NCBI RefSeq assembly: GCF_023893635.1
Contig: NZ_JAMWYK010000006.1
Coordinates: 1 to 64,000 of the forward strand
Reading direction: 5' to 3'
Length of the DNA: 64,000 nucleotides
Origin: Fructobacillus apis
GTDB lineage: Bacteria; Bacillota; Bacilli; Lactobacillales; Lactobacillaceae
Shown: in pieces, positions 43,178 through 52,882 of the stretch
How the letters are laid out: the number at the start of each line of letters is the position of its first letter
Position numbering within the stretch: the stretch's first letter is position 1
Made by a program: the position numbers and the translations under genes
The notes under the pieces: model-generated
What the model was told of the DNA's origin: nothing
Database searches by the model: none
Seen by the model: the letters and a program-made list of their open reading frames with translations, nothing else

Positions 43178-45409
43178 ATGACACAATACAAAGAATACCA
43201 AGCACAAGACGTCTTGGACATGGTGAACGCCTACCTTGATAAAGAACAGCAAGCAGCCGTACAAAAGGCCTTTGACTGGGCGAACGAACTGCACAAGGAC
43301 CAGAAGCGTCAATCCGGACAAGCCTACATTGCCCACCCAATCCAAGTGGCGGGTATCCTCGCCGAATTGAAGATGGACGGTCCAACCATCATCGCCGGTT
43401 TCTTACACGATATCGTGGAAGACACGCCGGTCACCGGACAAGACGTTGTTGACCGCTTCGGTGAAACGGTTGGTCGCATTGTCGATGGGGTCACGAAGAT
43501 CTCAAAGATTAAGTACCAGGACTCGAAGGTTCAATTGGCCGAAAACCACCGTAAGCTTCTTTTGGCGATGGCAAAAGACATCCGCGTGATTATCGTGAAG
43601 TTGGCCGACCGCCTGCACAATATGCGCACGCTTGACGCCTTGCACCCTGAAAAGCAACGTCGCATTTCAAAGGAAACGCTGTCCATCTACGCACCCTTGG
43701 CCGACCGACTCGGTATTTCGGCCATCAAGTGGGAACTCGAAGACCTGTCGCTTTCATACTTGGAGCCAGACGCTTACCACAAGATTGCCAAGATGATGTC
43801 AATGAAGCGCACGGAGCGCATCGAAATCATTGAAGAGGCCGTCGCTAAGATTGAACAAAGCATTTCGGACTTGAAGCTCGAGGATGTTTCCGTCTATGGT
43901 CGTCCCAAGCACATCTATTCGATCTACCGTAAGCTCGTGGACAAGCACAAGTCCTTTGATGAAATCTACGATTTGTCTGCCATTCGCATCCTAACGGAAA
44001 ACGTGGCGGACACGTACGCGGTTTTGGGTGCCATTCACTCCCACTGGAAGCCACTTCCAGGCCGCTTCAAAGACTACATCGCCTTGCCGAAGCCAAACGG
44101 TTACCAATCCTTGCACACGACGGTTATCGGTCCCGGCGGTCGTCCGCTTGAAGTTCAGATTCGAACGTACCAGATGCACCAGGTGGCTGAGTACGGAGTT
44201 GCGGCCCACTGGGCCTACAAGCAAAACCGTGGATCTGACCAAACCGCAAACGTACAAGACCAGTCCGAGCAGGTCTTGAACATGATTCAGGGAATCTTGG
44301 AGTTCCAGGAATCCGCAACGGATGCCCAAGACTTCATGGACTCCGTTCAAGCCGACCTCTTCGTGGACCGCGTCTACGCTTTTTCACCGGCGGGGGATGT
44401 TTATGAACTTGCCCAGGGTGCTGGTCCTTTGGACATGGCCTTTGCCATCCACTCCAAGGTTGGGGAACAGACAACTGGGGCCAAGGCCAACGGCCGCATT
44501 GTCCCATTGGATTACCAAATCCAAAACGGGGACATCATGGAAATCTTGACCAGTCCAAACGCCAAGCCATCACGTGACTGGCTGGACTTGGTGAAGACCC
44601 GTAAGGCACGCCACAAGATTAAGCAGTTCTTGAAGAAGCGTGACCGCGCCGACAACATTCAGTCCGGTTTGGACGCCGTTTTGAAAGAATTGGCCGACCA
44701 GAGTTACGACGTCGCCACCTATGGGGATGATGAGCACATGAATCAGGCGGCGGAAGGCTTGAACGCCGGAAGTCGTGATGACTTGCTTGCTTCCGTTGGG
44801 TACGGGGACCTATCCCGTTTAACTGTCGTTAAGGAATTGACGAAGTCCCTTCGTGAAGAGAAGGCCGCGGCCGAAGCCGCTGCTTTGCAAAAGAAGTTGC
44901 TTGAAGACGGGGAAGCACTTAAAAAAGAGGCGCAGACACCAAGTAAGAGCAAGCAAGAATCCGAAGTGGTGATTGCCGGTATCGACAACCTGCTCGTTCG
45001 CTTAGCTGGTTGCTGTACGCCGGTTCCGGGAGACCCTGTTTCAGGTTACATCTCACAGGGACGCGGAGTGGCCGTTCACCGCTTTGACTGCCCAAACATC
45101 CACGCGGCCCAAGAACAAGGAGAACGTTTGGTCGATGTCGTTTGGGCTGATCCAAACGGTTTGCGCCAGGACTACACGGCAGACCTAACGATTCACGCGG
45201 AAAACGAGCCGGGAATTTTGAACGACCTGTTGAAGTCATTGAACGCCAAGACCCGCTTCATCAAGGAAATCAACGGGCACGTCACAAAGGGGGGCATGGT
45301 CTTAGTCCAAGCTTCCCTTGGTGTTGCCAACCTGGCCCAGTTGAACGGCATCATTGATTCCCTTTCTGCACAACGTTCCGTTTACGACGTGAAGCGGACG
45401 ATTCACTAA
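43178..45409 (+). CDS. rel: Bifunctional (p)ppGpp synthetase/hydrolase Rel
   Basis: A 743-residue stringent-response enzyme. The HD hydrolase site FLHDIVEDTP lies near residue 75 with KLADRLHNMRTL near 145. The synthetase domain includes YGRPKHIYSIYRK near 242 and KDYIALPKPNGYQSLHT near 298. TGS (VYAFSPAGDVYELAQGAGPLDMAFAIH), a zinc-finger-like region with GCCTPVPGD, and a C-terminal ACT domain follow. Both catalytic centres look intact, so it should make and break the alarmone. AAGGAGG precedes the ATG. Confidence 0.96.
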   Translation: MTQYKEYQAQDVLDMVNAYLDKEQQAAVQKAFDWANELHKDQKRQSGQAYIAHPIQVAGILAELKMDGPTIIAGFLHDIVEDTPVTGQDVVDRFGETVGRIVDGVTKISKIKYQDSKVQLAENHRKLLLAMAKDIRVIIVKLADRLHNMRTLDALHPEKQRRISKETLSIYAPLADRLGISAIKWELEDLSLSYLEPDAYHKIAKMMSMKRTERIEIIEEAVAKIEQSISDLKLEDVSVYGRPKHIYSIYRKLVDKHKSFDEIYDLSAIRILTENVADTYAVLGAIHSHWKPLPGRFKDYIALPKPNGYQSLHTTVIGPGGRPLEVQIRTYQMHQVAEYGVAAHWAYKQNRGSDQTANVQDQSEQVLNMIQGILEFQESATDAQDFMDSVQADLFVDRVYAFSPAGDVYELAQGAGPLDMAFAIHSKVGEQTTGAKANGRIVPLDYQIQNGDIMEILTSPNAKPSRDWLDLVKTRKARHKIKQFLKKRDRADNIQSGLDAVLKELADQSYDVATYGDDEHMNQAAEGLNAGSRDDLLASVGYGDLSRLTVVKELTKSLREEKAAAEAAALQKKLLEDGEALKKEAQTPSKSKQESEVVIAGIDNLLVRLAGCCTPVPGDPVSGYISQGRGVAVHRFDCPNIHAAQEQGERLVDVVWADPNGLRQDYTADLTIHAENEPGILNDLLKSLNAKTRFIKEINGHVTKGGMVLVQASLGVANLAQLNGIIDSLSAQRSVYDVKRTIH

Positions 45410-45437
45410 CAATAAAAACGAAACAGAGGAAATACCC

Positions 45438-46013
45438 GTGAGCACGAGTCCCATCCGCCTAGTTCCGCTTAAGATTGCTGGGCACAAGCAAGAAGTATAT
45501 TACGATATTGACAGTCATTCTTACTTTCAAGCAAAGGAGAAGAAAAAGCTCCAGGGATTTGATTTAGCACTTTTCGTTACTTTCATTATCTCTGCCATCT
45601 GGGCAACGCCCTACTGGATTCTACGTTTTCTTCCCTTACCAAAGATGCACATCACGTCGCCTCTGATGTGGTGGCTTGGCCTCTTTGTATCCGCCATTCT
45701 CCCGTTCTTCTTCTGGGTGATGGCCTTTCGGGAACAACGTCGTCGACCAATCAACTTCTTTGAATTGGCACGCCTGAATCCAAACGACCAGGAACGACGC
45801 CACCTGAAGGCCAAGTGGGCCTTCGAACGTGCTTGGATCATCTTCGTTTTGGTGCTGTTGCCACCAACGACGGTCCTGTTCTTCTTCCTGTACTTGGTGA
45901 AGGCCAACTTCCTGGACGCGCTTCTATTGACGCTGCACGGCACGCTCTTTCTGCGTCGCCTTCAGCCAGACGTCTTCAAGCGCTTGAAGCTGTCACCACG
46001 CCACCTGTCGTAA
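45438..46013 (+). CDS. Hypothetical membrane protein downstream of rel
   Basis: A 191-residue protein with four hydrophobic segments (residues about 38-58, 75-97, 133-155 and 157-175) and a basic loop (FREQRRRPINFFELARLNPNDQ). The N-terminal 35 residues are hydrophilic (KQEVYYDIDSHSYFQAKEKKK). It starts with GTG at 45438 after AGAGGAAA and lies 28 nt after rel, so it probably shares the rel transcript. No family is recognised. Confidence 0.7.
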   Translation: MSTSPIRLVPLKIAGHKQEVYYDIDSHSYFQAKEKKKLQGFDLALFVTFIISAIWATPYWILRFLPLPKMHITSPLMWWLGLFVSAILPFFFWVMAFREQRRRPINFFELARLNPNDQERRHLKAKWAFERAWIIFVLVLLPPTTVLFFFLYLVKANFLDALLLTLHGTLFLRRLQPDVFKRLKLSPRHLS

Positions 46014-46020
46014 TAAAAAA

Positions 46021-46050
46021 GAGCTGAACCAAACGGTTCAGCTCTTTTTG
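46021..46050. terminator. Bidirectional terminator between the rel operon and plsY
   Basis: A perfect 10-bp stem GAGCTGAACC/GGTTCAGCTC with an AAAC loop, A-run on the left and T-run on the right, ends both convergent units. Confidence 0.92.
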
Positions 46051-46056
46051 TTTTCT

Positions 46057-46671
46057 TTATTTGGCTTTCTTCGACCAGTAGACGAGTCCGAATGGAATCG
46101 TTGATTCCTGTCCCTTTAAGATACGTCCAAGGTTTTGACGGTGGCGATAGAAGACAAAGACTGTCAAAGCAATCGCTACAATCGATAAGATAATGTCTTG
46201 GTAGTAGAAGACGGACATGATGGAGGCGAAAGTGAAACCAACCATTGAGGCAACCGATACCATCGAAAAGAGTACCAGGCACAAAATGAAGGTTGCGACG
46301 ACCATCCAGAAGAGGGCGGGGTTGTAAACGGCGAGCACACCAGCTGAGGTTGCGACTGCCTTTCCACCCTTAAATCCGATCCAGAGGGAGAAGGTGTGGC
46401 CCAAGATAGCGGCCAAACCAACGTACATCACGTTGATGTCGACGTGGAAGAGGGCTGGCAACAAGGCTGCCGCCACACCCTTCAACATGTCGAAGACCAA
46501 AACGGTCGTTCCGGCGACGGGACCGAGGCTTCGAAAAGCGTTGGTCGTCCCGATGTTTCCAGAACCTTCCGTTCGGATGTCTTTGTGGTAAAAGAGTTTA
46601 CCAATCCAAAAGCCTGGGACAAGTGATCCCAGCAAGTAGGCCAGTAAAAAGACCAAAATTGTTTTTTCCAT
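46057..46671 (-). CDS. plsY: Glycerol-3-phosphate acyltransferase PlsY
   Basis: A 204-residue membrane acyltransferase that transfers an acyl group from acyl-phosphate to glycerol-3-phosphate, the first step of phospholipid synthesis. GSGNIGTTNAFRSLG near residue 35 is motif 1, GFKGGKAVATSAG near 97 is motif 2, and HRQNLGRILKGQE near 177 belongs to motif 3. TTAAGGAGTTC precedes the ATG. It is divergent from parE, as in many lactic acid bacteria. Confidence 0.96.
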   Translation of the reverse strand: MEKTILVFLLAYLLGSLVPGFWIGKLFYHKDIRTEGSGNIGTTNAFRSLGPVAGTTVLVFDMLKGVAAALLPALFHVDINVMYVGLAAILGHTFSLWIGFKGGKAVATSAGVLAVYNPALFWMVVATFILCLVLFSMVSVASMVGFTFASIMSVFYYQDIILSIVAIALTVFVFYRHRQNLGRILKGQESTIPFGLVYWSKKAK

Positions 46672-46794
46672 TTGATGAACTCCTTAAATGAAACGCAGAT
46701 AATATTTTACCACAGCGCTTTCGTCTTTGGCTGATTCTAAAGCAGATTTAAGATGTTTTCTGCTGGAAAAGTCAAAACCGGCTTAGATTTTCTA

Positions 46795-46823
46795 TTGTCA
46801 CTTTTTCATTTTTAATCTATGAT
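46795..46823 (+). promoter_or_regulatory. Predicted parE-parC promoter
   Basis: TTGTCA (46795-46800) and TATGAT (46818-46823) with 17 nt between them lie 71 nt upstream of the parE start. Confidence 0.6.
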
Positions 46824-46893
46824 AAGGTAGATTGCCAAAAGAAGCCCCAATTATGGGCACTTTTGGAAAAAACGACAATAAAGGATGATCACT

Positions 46894-49149
46894 GTGCCAA
46901 ACAACACACATTACGATGCAGATTCGATTAAAATCCTAGAGGGATTGGAAGCCGTTCGGAAGCGACCAGGAATGTACATTGGTTCGACTGACGGACGTGG
47001 TCTCCACCACTTGGTATACGAAATTGTCGACAACGCGGTCGATGAAGCTTTGGGTGGTTATGGAAACCACATCGAAGTGACAATTGAAGAAAATAATGCC
47101 ATTACGGTTTCCGATTCTGGACGTGGTATGCCAGTCGGCATGCACTCATCCGGGAAGCCAACGCCCGAAGTTATCCTGACGGTGCTTCACGCCGGTGGAA
47201 AGTTCGGACAGGGTGGTTACGCCACTTCTGGTGGTTTGCACGGGGTTGGTTCATCCGTTGTTAACGCACTTTCTGAATACTTGAAGGTGACGATTGTCCG
47301 TGACGGACACCGCTTCGAAGAGACCTTTGAAAACGGTGGAAAGCCAATCGGTACACTGATTGACTTGGGTGCTACAAAAGACCACACCGGGACGACCGTG
47401 ACTTTTAAGCCCGACGCTTCGATCTTCTCAACGACGGTCTTTAAGTTTGATACGTTAGCGGAACGCTTGCGCGAAGCCGCCTTCTTGATGTCTGGTGTGA
47501 AGTTCACGTTGACAGACAAGCGTGTCGCACCTGCCCGCCAGGAAGTTTACCACTATGAAAAGGGACTCCACGCCTTCGTTGATTTCTTGAACGAAGAAAA
47601 GGAAGGCCTCGGACCCGTTATGTCCTTCGATGGGGAAAGCGACGGCATCGTCGTCGACGTGGCCGCTCAGTATAACGATGGTTACTCTGAAACGCTTTTG
47701 TCCTTTGTTAACAACGTTCGTACGCAAGACGGTGGAACCCACGAAGCTGGTTTCCGCGCTGCCTGGACGAAGGCCTTTAACGAATACGCCCGCCGGGTGA
47801 ACTTGCTGAAGGATAAGGACAAGAACCTCGAAGGTTCCGACGTCCGTGAAGGACTCTCAGCCGTCGTTTCTTTGCGTGTGCCCGAAGAACTCTTGCAGTT
47901 CGAAGGTCAGACGAAGGACAAGTTGGGAACCACGGAAGCCCGTGGGGCGGTTGATTCCGTCGTAAACGACACGTTAGCCCGTTTCTTGCTCGAAAACGGT
48001 GACTTTGGACAGAAGATTGTCCGCAAGGCACTCCGTGCTCGTGAAGCCCGTGAAGCGGCTCGTAAGGCACGTGAAGAATCACGTACCGGTAAGTCAAAGG
48101 GAAAGAAGGAACGCCTTCTTTCCGGTAAGCTGGCACCCGCACAGTCAAAGAACGCTGATAAGAACGAATTGTTCTTGGTCGAGGGAGACTCTGCCGGTGG
48201 TTCAGCTAAGCAGGGACGTGACCGTAAGTTCCAGGCCATCTTGCCACTCCGTGGTAAGGTCTTGAACACGCAGAAGGCTAAGTTACCTGATATCTTAAAG
48301 AACGAAGAAATTTCAACGTTGATCTACGCCATTGGTGGCGGGGTCGGGCCTGACTTTAACATCAAAAACGCCGCCTTCGACAAGGTTATCATCATGACCG
48401 ACGCCGACGACGACGGTGCCCACATCCAAACCTTGCTTTTGACGTTCTTCTACAAGTACATGCGTCCTTTGATTGAAGCAGGAAAGGTTTACATCGCTTT
48501 GCCACCGCTGTACCGCATTAAGTACCGTGGTAAGCAAGACGATTCCTTTGCCTGGACCAACGACGAATTGGCCGAAATTACGGCCAAGGCCAAGACCAAG
48601 TACGAATTGACTCGTTTCAAGGGTCTTGGTGAAATGAACGCGACCCTTCTTTGGGAAACGACGATGGACCCCGAATCACGGACGTTGATTCGTGTGAAGA
48701 TTGACGACGCCATGCTCGCTGAAAAGCGCGTGACGACGCTCATGGGTGACAAAGTTGACCCACGCCGTCAATGGATTGAAAACAACGTGCAATTCACGTT
48801 GGAAGAAGAAGGATCCATCTTGGATAACGTGGCCGGTGGTGCTGATTCCAGCCAGGTCTTTGACCAGGTAATGGCCGGTAAGGATCCACACGGTGAAACG
48901 GAAGCCGAAGAAGTTGCCCGCGTTGCTGAAAACAGCCCGGCAGCCCAGGCTGAAAAGGCCGTCGCCGAAAAGGTTGCTGCATCTCGGGCCAAGCCTGTAG
49001 AGGAAACACCAGCGGAAGCAAAGAAGGAAGCAGTGGCAGAAGAAAAGGCCGCTCCAAAAAAGGAAGCGACAAAGCCAGCTGCACCAAAGAAGGACGAAAA
49101 GCCTTCTTCACAGAATCCTGAAAACTTCGAGAACCTGAACTTGTTTTAA
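46894..49149 (+). CDS. parE: DNA topoisomerase IV subunit B, with a long C-terminal tail
   Basis: A 751-residue ATPase subunit of topoisomerase IV, which unlinks replicated chromosomes. GHKL motifs (EIVDNAVDEALGG, DSGRGMP, GGLHGVGSSVVNALS) occupy the first 130 residues. The TOPRIM domain has EGDSAGGSAKQGRDR and DADDDGAHI. The usual end, near ENNVQFTLEE, is followed by about 95 more residues, mostly Ala/Lys/Glu/Pro (EEKAAPKKEATKPAAPKK), ending PENFENLNLF. The GTG at 46894 is preferred because AAAGGA overlaps the ATG at 46885 and is well spaced for the GTG. parC follows 32 nt later. Confidence 0.93.
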   Translation: MPNNTHYDADSIKILEGLEAVRKRPGMYIGSTDGRGLHHLVYEIVDNAVDEALGGYGNHIEVTIEENNAITVSDSGRGMPVGMHSSGKPTPEVILTVLHAGGKFGQGGYATSGGLHGVGSSVVNALSEYLKVTIVRDGHRFEETFENGGKPIGTLIDLGATKDHTGTTVTFKPDASIFSTTVFKFDTLAERLREAAFLMSGVKFTLTDKRVAPARQEVYHYEKGLHAFVDFLNEEKEGLGPVMSFDGESDGIVVDVAAQYNDGYSETLLSFVNNVRTQDGGTHEAGFRAAWTKAFNEYARRVNLLKDKDKNLEGSDVREGLSAVVSLRVPEELLQFEGQTKDKLGTTEARGAVDSVVNDTLARFLLENGDFGQKIVRKALRAREAREAARKAREESRTGKSKGKKERLLSGKLAPAQSKNADKNELFLVEGDSAGGSAKQGRDRKFQAILPLRGKVLNTQKAKLPDILKNEEISTLIYAIGGGVGPDFNIKNAAFDKVIIMTDADDDGAHIQTLLLTFFYKYMRPLIEAGKVYIALPPLYRIKYRGKQDDSFAWTNDELAEITAKAKTKYELTRFKGLGEMNATLLWETTMDPESRTLIRVKIDDAMLAEKRVTTLMGDKVDPRRQWIENNVQFTLEEEGSILDNVAGGADSSQVFDQVMAGKDPHGETEAEEVARVAENSPAAQAEKAVAEKVAASRAKPVEETPAEAKKEAVAEEKAAPKKEATKPAAPKKDEKPSSQNPENFENLNLF

Positions 49150-49181
49150 GCACTGATACGAAAGGATAGGGGATTGTCCAT

Positions 49182-51614
49182 ATGGCAGACCGCATTACCG
49201 AGCTTTCACTAGAAGCCGTCATGGGCGAGCGCTTCGGTCGCTATTCAAAATACATCATTCAAGAACGAGCCCTGCCCGACATTCGTGACGGGCTCAAGCC
49301 TGTTCAGCGTCGTATTCTTTACGCGATGGACCAGGACTCAAACACCTATGACCACCCATACCGTAAGTCGGCAAAGGCCGTTGGAAACATCATGGGTAAC
49401 TATCACCCCCACGGTGATTCTTCCATCTACGAAGCCATGGTACGTCTTTCCCAGGATTGGAAAGTGCGTGAACCGCTCATTGACATGAACGGAAACAACG
49501 GTTCGGTCGATAACGATCCAGCCGCCGCCATGCGTTACACGGAATCACGTTTGGCCAAAGTCTCAGGCGAAATCCTGAAGGACTTGGCACAAGACACCGT
49601 CGAAATGGTTTTGAACTTCGATGACACGACCTACGAACCAACGGTTTTGCCATCTCGTTTGCCAAACCTCTTTGTGAACGGGGCCACTGGAATTTCTGCC
49701 GGTTACGCGACGGATATTCCGCCACACAATCTTAAGGAAATCAACGAGGCCTTGATTTACTTGCTCGACCATCCGGAAGCCAGCTTGGCTGAACTGATGA
49801 AGTTCGTGAAGGGACCGGACTTCCCAACGGGTGGTATCATCCAGGGGTTGGACGGTATCAAGCAAGCTTACGAAACGGGTCGCGGCCGCGTGGTTGTTCG
49901 TGCTAAGACCGAAGTAAGTCCACTTAAGGGTGGAAAGCAAAAGATTGAAATCACGGAAATTCCATACGAAGTCGTGAAGTCCAACTTGGTTGCCAAGATT
50001 GACGCCATTCGCTTGAACAAGGAAGTGGCCGGCATTTCCGAAGTCCGTGATGAATCGGACCGTGAGGGGATGTCCATTGTCATCGAATTGGCAAAGGACG
50101 CTTCCGCCGATGGCATCTTGACTTACCTCTTCAAGAAGACGGACTTGCAGATTTCATACAACTTCAACATGGTGGCCATCCACGACCAACGACCAGTTCT
50201 GGTTACGTTGCAAAATGGTTTGCAGGCCTTCTTGGACTTTCGTAAGGATGTCGTCTTGAAGCGTTCCGCTTACGATTTGAAGAAGGCCCAGGCTCGTCAA
50301 CACATCGTGGAAGGGTTGATTCGCATGTTGTCCATCTTGGACGAAGTGGTTTCAACCATCCGTTCTTCTAAGAACCGTAAGGACGCCACGCAAAACTTGA
50401 TGGACAAGTTTGACTTCACCAAGGCCCAGGCGGAAGCCATCGTAACCTTGCAGCTTTACCGTTTGACCAACACGGACGTGACGCAGCTGCAAGACGAACA
50501 CGACGCCTTGGCAAAGAAGATTGCCGAACTGCAAAAAATTCTGAACGAGACGTCTGCTTTGCACGACGTTATCCGCAAGGAATTGCAAGAAGTCATCGAC
50601 GAATACGCAACGCCTCGTTTGACGGAAATCGAAAAGGAAATCGAATCCCTTGTCATCGACACGGCCGTGACGGTGCCAGACGAAAGCGTTCGTTTGTTGC
50701 TTTCACAAAACGGTTACGTGAAGCGTTCATCCCTCCGTTCATTCAAGGCTTCGGCCGAAGAAAACGGTTTGGCCGATGATGACCCAATCATCATGGAACA
50801 GACCGTGAACACGACGGAGCACCTGTTGGCCTTCACCAACATGGGAAACTTGATTTACCGACCAATCTACGAGATTTCCGAATTCAAGTGGAAGGAACCA
50901 GGAGAACACTTCTCCCAGACACTTTCAAACTGGGATCCGGAAGAAGCCATCATCGCCGCGATGGTCATTAAGGACCCAGCAGCTAAGGACACCGTCCTCT
51001 TAGCTTCAACGGACGGTTACATTAAGCGTTCCGAAATTGTCGACATGGTACCGAAGTCATACAAGAAGAAGTCGGCAACGGTCATGAAGCTCAAGTCCGA
51101 CGCTGCCCGTGTGGCTGCGGTTGCACCAGTTAGCGACGACAACGACGTCTTGGTCTTGGCAAAGGCTGGACTCGGACTCCGCTTTAAGGCGGATGAAGTG
51201 CCAACGGTTGGTGCTCGTACCGCCGGTGTGAAGGCGATTAAGTTGGGCGACGGTGACTCGGTTGCCGACGTATTGACTTTGTCAGAAAAGGACACTTACT
51301 TGGCCCTCGTGACAAACCAGGGAACGTTTAAGTACTCCCGCCTCGACGAAATCTCCGATTCCCACCGTGCAAATAAGGGGCTCCAGGTCTTGTCACCACG
51401 TAAGACGGTCGATTACGCCGTTGCGGCGGCCACCGCTGTTGAAGACGACCAAGCGGCCCTGCGTATTGAAACGGATCGGATGAAGACCTTTGACATTCAA
51501 TTGCAAGACCACTCGTTGTCGAACCGGACGGCCAATGGTTCAGCGCTCTTGGATCCATCATCCGATGGCCAAGCAACGTCAATCAAAGTCTTGGAATTAG
51601 ACGCGGAAGACTAG
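49182..51614 (+). CDS. parC: DNA topoisomerase IV subunit A
   Basis: An 810-residue DNA-cleaving subunit. The winged-helix part has GLKPVQRRILYAM and the quinolone region HPHGDSSIYEAMVRLSQDW, with the usual Ser and Glu, so no classical resistance change is seen. The active-site Tyr lies in AAAMRYTESRL near residue 120. The C-terminal beta-pinwheel blades run from about residue 500. It is in an operon with parE. Confidence 0.96.
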   Translation: MADRITELSLEAVMGERFGRYSKYIIQERALPDIRDGLKPVQRRILYAMDQDSNTYDHPYRKSAKAVGNIMGNYHPHGDSSIYEAMVRLSQDWKVREPLIDMNGNNGSVDNDPAAAMRYTESRLAKVSGEILKDLAQDTVEMVLNFDDTTYEPTVLPSRLPNLFVNGATGISAGYATDIPPHNLKEINEALIYLLDHPEASLAELMKFVKGPDFPTGGIIQGLDGIKQAYETGRGRVVVRAKTEVSPLKGGKQKIEITEIPYEVVKSNLVAKIDAIRLNKEVAGISEVRDESDREGMSIVIELAKDASADGILTYLFKKTDLQISYNFNMVAIHDQRPVLVTLQNGLQAFLDFRKDVVLKRSAYDLKKAQARQHIVEGLIRMLSILDEVVSTIRSSKNRKDATQNLMDKFDFTKAQAEAIVTLQLYRLTNTDVTQLQDEHDALAKKIAELQKILNETSALHDVIRKELQEVIDEYATPRLTEIEKEIESLVIDTAVTVPDESVRLLLSQNGYVKRSSLRSFKASAEENGLADDDPIIMEQTVNTTEHLLAFTNMGNLIYRPIYEISEFKWKEPGEHFSQTLSNWDPEEAIIAAMVIKDPAAKDTVLLASTDGYIKRSEIVDMVPKSYKKKSATVMKLKSDAARVAAVAPVSDDNDVLVLAKAGLGLRFKADEVPTVGARTAGVKAIKLGDGDSVADVLTLSEKDTYLALVTNQGTFKYSRLDEISDSHRANKGLQVLSPRKTVDYAVAAATAVEDDQAALRIETDRMKTFDIQLQDHSLSNRTANGSALLDPSSDGQATSIKVLELDAED

Positions 51615-51686
51615 TCAGCAACCACTGTTATCGGTTACAATAGATATGAATTGATGCGGATTACCGCAAATTGAGGAGTTAAAAAC

Positions 51687-52592
51687 ATGGCAAAGATTCA
51701 AGTTTTTGGACACAAGAATCCTGATATGGATACGGTTGCCTCAGCAATGGCCGCGGCCGATTTGCTGTCACAACAAGGTTTGGATACCGAAGCAGTTGCA
51801 CAAGGTAAGCCAAACCAAGAAACGCAATTTGCTTTGGACCACTTTGGTTTGAAGGCATTGCCAATCATCGATAAGGCTTCAACCGAAGAAGTTGTTTTGG
51901 TTGACCACAACGAAGCCGCACAATCCGTCGACAACTTGGCCGACGTAACGGTTTACGGCATCTACGACCACCACAAGTTCAACTTCCAAAACGGTACGCC
52001 ACTTTACATTACGGCAAAGCCTTGGGGTTCTGTTTCAACCATCTTGTACTACGAATATATGCAAGCTGGTTTGACGATTCCTGCTAAGATTGCCGGTGTG
52101 TTGGCATCTGGTTTGATTTCTGACACGTTGTTGTTGAAGAGCCCAACCACAACGGATGTTGACCGCAAGGCCTTGCCAGAATTGGCAAAGATTGCTGGCA
52201 TCGATGACATCGAAGCTTACGGTTTGGAATTGTTGAAGGCCGGAACGGACCTTTCATCACGTTCTGACGAAGAATTGTTGGAAGGGGACGCCAAGTCCTT
52301 TACCATGGGTTCACACGACTTCCGTATCGGACAGGTGAACACGGTTGACATCGATGATGTTTTGAAGCGTCAAGGTGACTTGGAAAAGGCCATGAAGGCT
52401 TCTGGTTACGAAGACTTCTTGTTGGTTATCACGGACATCTTGAACTCCAATTCAAAGGCCATCTACTTGGGTGATGCCGCTGACAACATCGAAAAGGCTT
52501 TCGATGCTAAGTTAGAAAACAACATCATCGACTTGCCTGGCGTGGTTTCACGTAAGAAGCAAGTGGTACCACGATTGCAAAAGCAATTCTAA
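51687..52592 (+). CDS. ppaC: Manganese-dependent inorganic pyrophosphatase (family II)
   Basis: A 301-residue DHH-family enzyme that hydrolyses pyrophosphate. The metal ligands are seen in FGHKNPDMDTVASA near residue 8, VDHNE near 75 and YDHHK near 97. The C-terminal substrate motif SRKKQVVPRLQKQ is complete. A TACAAT box lies upstream at about 51636, and a small TGCGG-ATTA-CCGCA hairpin at 51655-51668 sits in the leader. GAGGAG precedes the ATG. Confidence 0.96.
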   Translation: MAKIQVFGHKNPDMDTVASAMAAADLLSQQGLDTEAVAQGKPNQETQFALDHFGLKALPIIDKASTEEVVLVDHNEAAQSVDNLADVTVYGIYDHHKFNFQNGTPLYITAKPWGSVSTILYYEYMQAGLTIPAKIAGVLASGLISDTLLLKSPTTTDVDRKALPELAKIAGIDDIEAYGLELLKAGTDLSSRSDEELLEGDAKSFTMGSHDFRIGQVNTVDIDDVLKRQGDLEKAMKASGYEDFLLVITDILNSNSKAIYLGDAADNIEKAFDAKLENNIIDLPGVVSRKKQVVPRLQKQF

Positions 52593-52640
52593 GACAAGAA
52601 CGGGTTTGAAGAACTTTTTAAGAAAAGTTAAAAGAACCCC

Positions 52641-52669
52641 TTTACAGTCTAGAAACTAGCCTGTATAAT
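52641..52669 (+). promoter_or_regulatory. Strong promoter of rpmG-rpsN
   Basis: TTTACA (52641-52646), 17 nt, and TATAAT (52664-52669) with an extended TG element, 64 nt upstream of rpmG. No Zur-like palindrome was recognised. Confidence 0.8.
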
Positions 52670-52732
52670 ACTATTTTGTATTGACAAGCAAATAAATTTT
52701 TATCAAAAAACTAACACTGAGGAGCTATAGCT

Positions 52733-52882
52733 ATGCGTATTCATGTCGTATTAGGCAATGACGAAACTGGGGAACGTATTTACTTGACGTCAAAGAACCG
52801 TCGTAACACCCCTGATCGTTTGGAGTTGAAGAAGTACTCACCAAAACTTCGTAAAGTTGTAACGTTTAAGGAGATTAAGTAA
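52733..52882 (+). CDS. rpmG: 50S ribosomal protein L33 (zinc-free type)
   Basis: A 49-residue ribosomal protein too short for routine ORF calling. It reads [23 protein letters not shown] up front and [20 protein letters not shown] at the end, the L33 family. It has no cysteines, so it is the C-minus form that does not need zinc. ACTGAGGAGCT precedes the ATG. Its TAA overlaps the ATG of rpsN by one base, giving translational coupling. Confidence 0.93.
   Translation: MRIHVVLGNDETGERIYLTSKNRRNTPDRLELKKYSPKLRKVVTFKEIK

Noticed and set aside
52670-52732. A Zur operator controlling the zinc-free rpmG-rpsN pair
   Set aside because: No TCGTAAT-type palindrome lies near the promoter.
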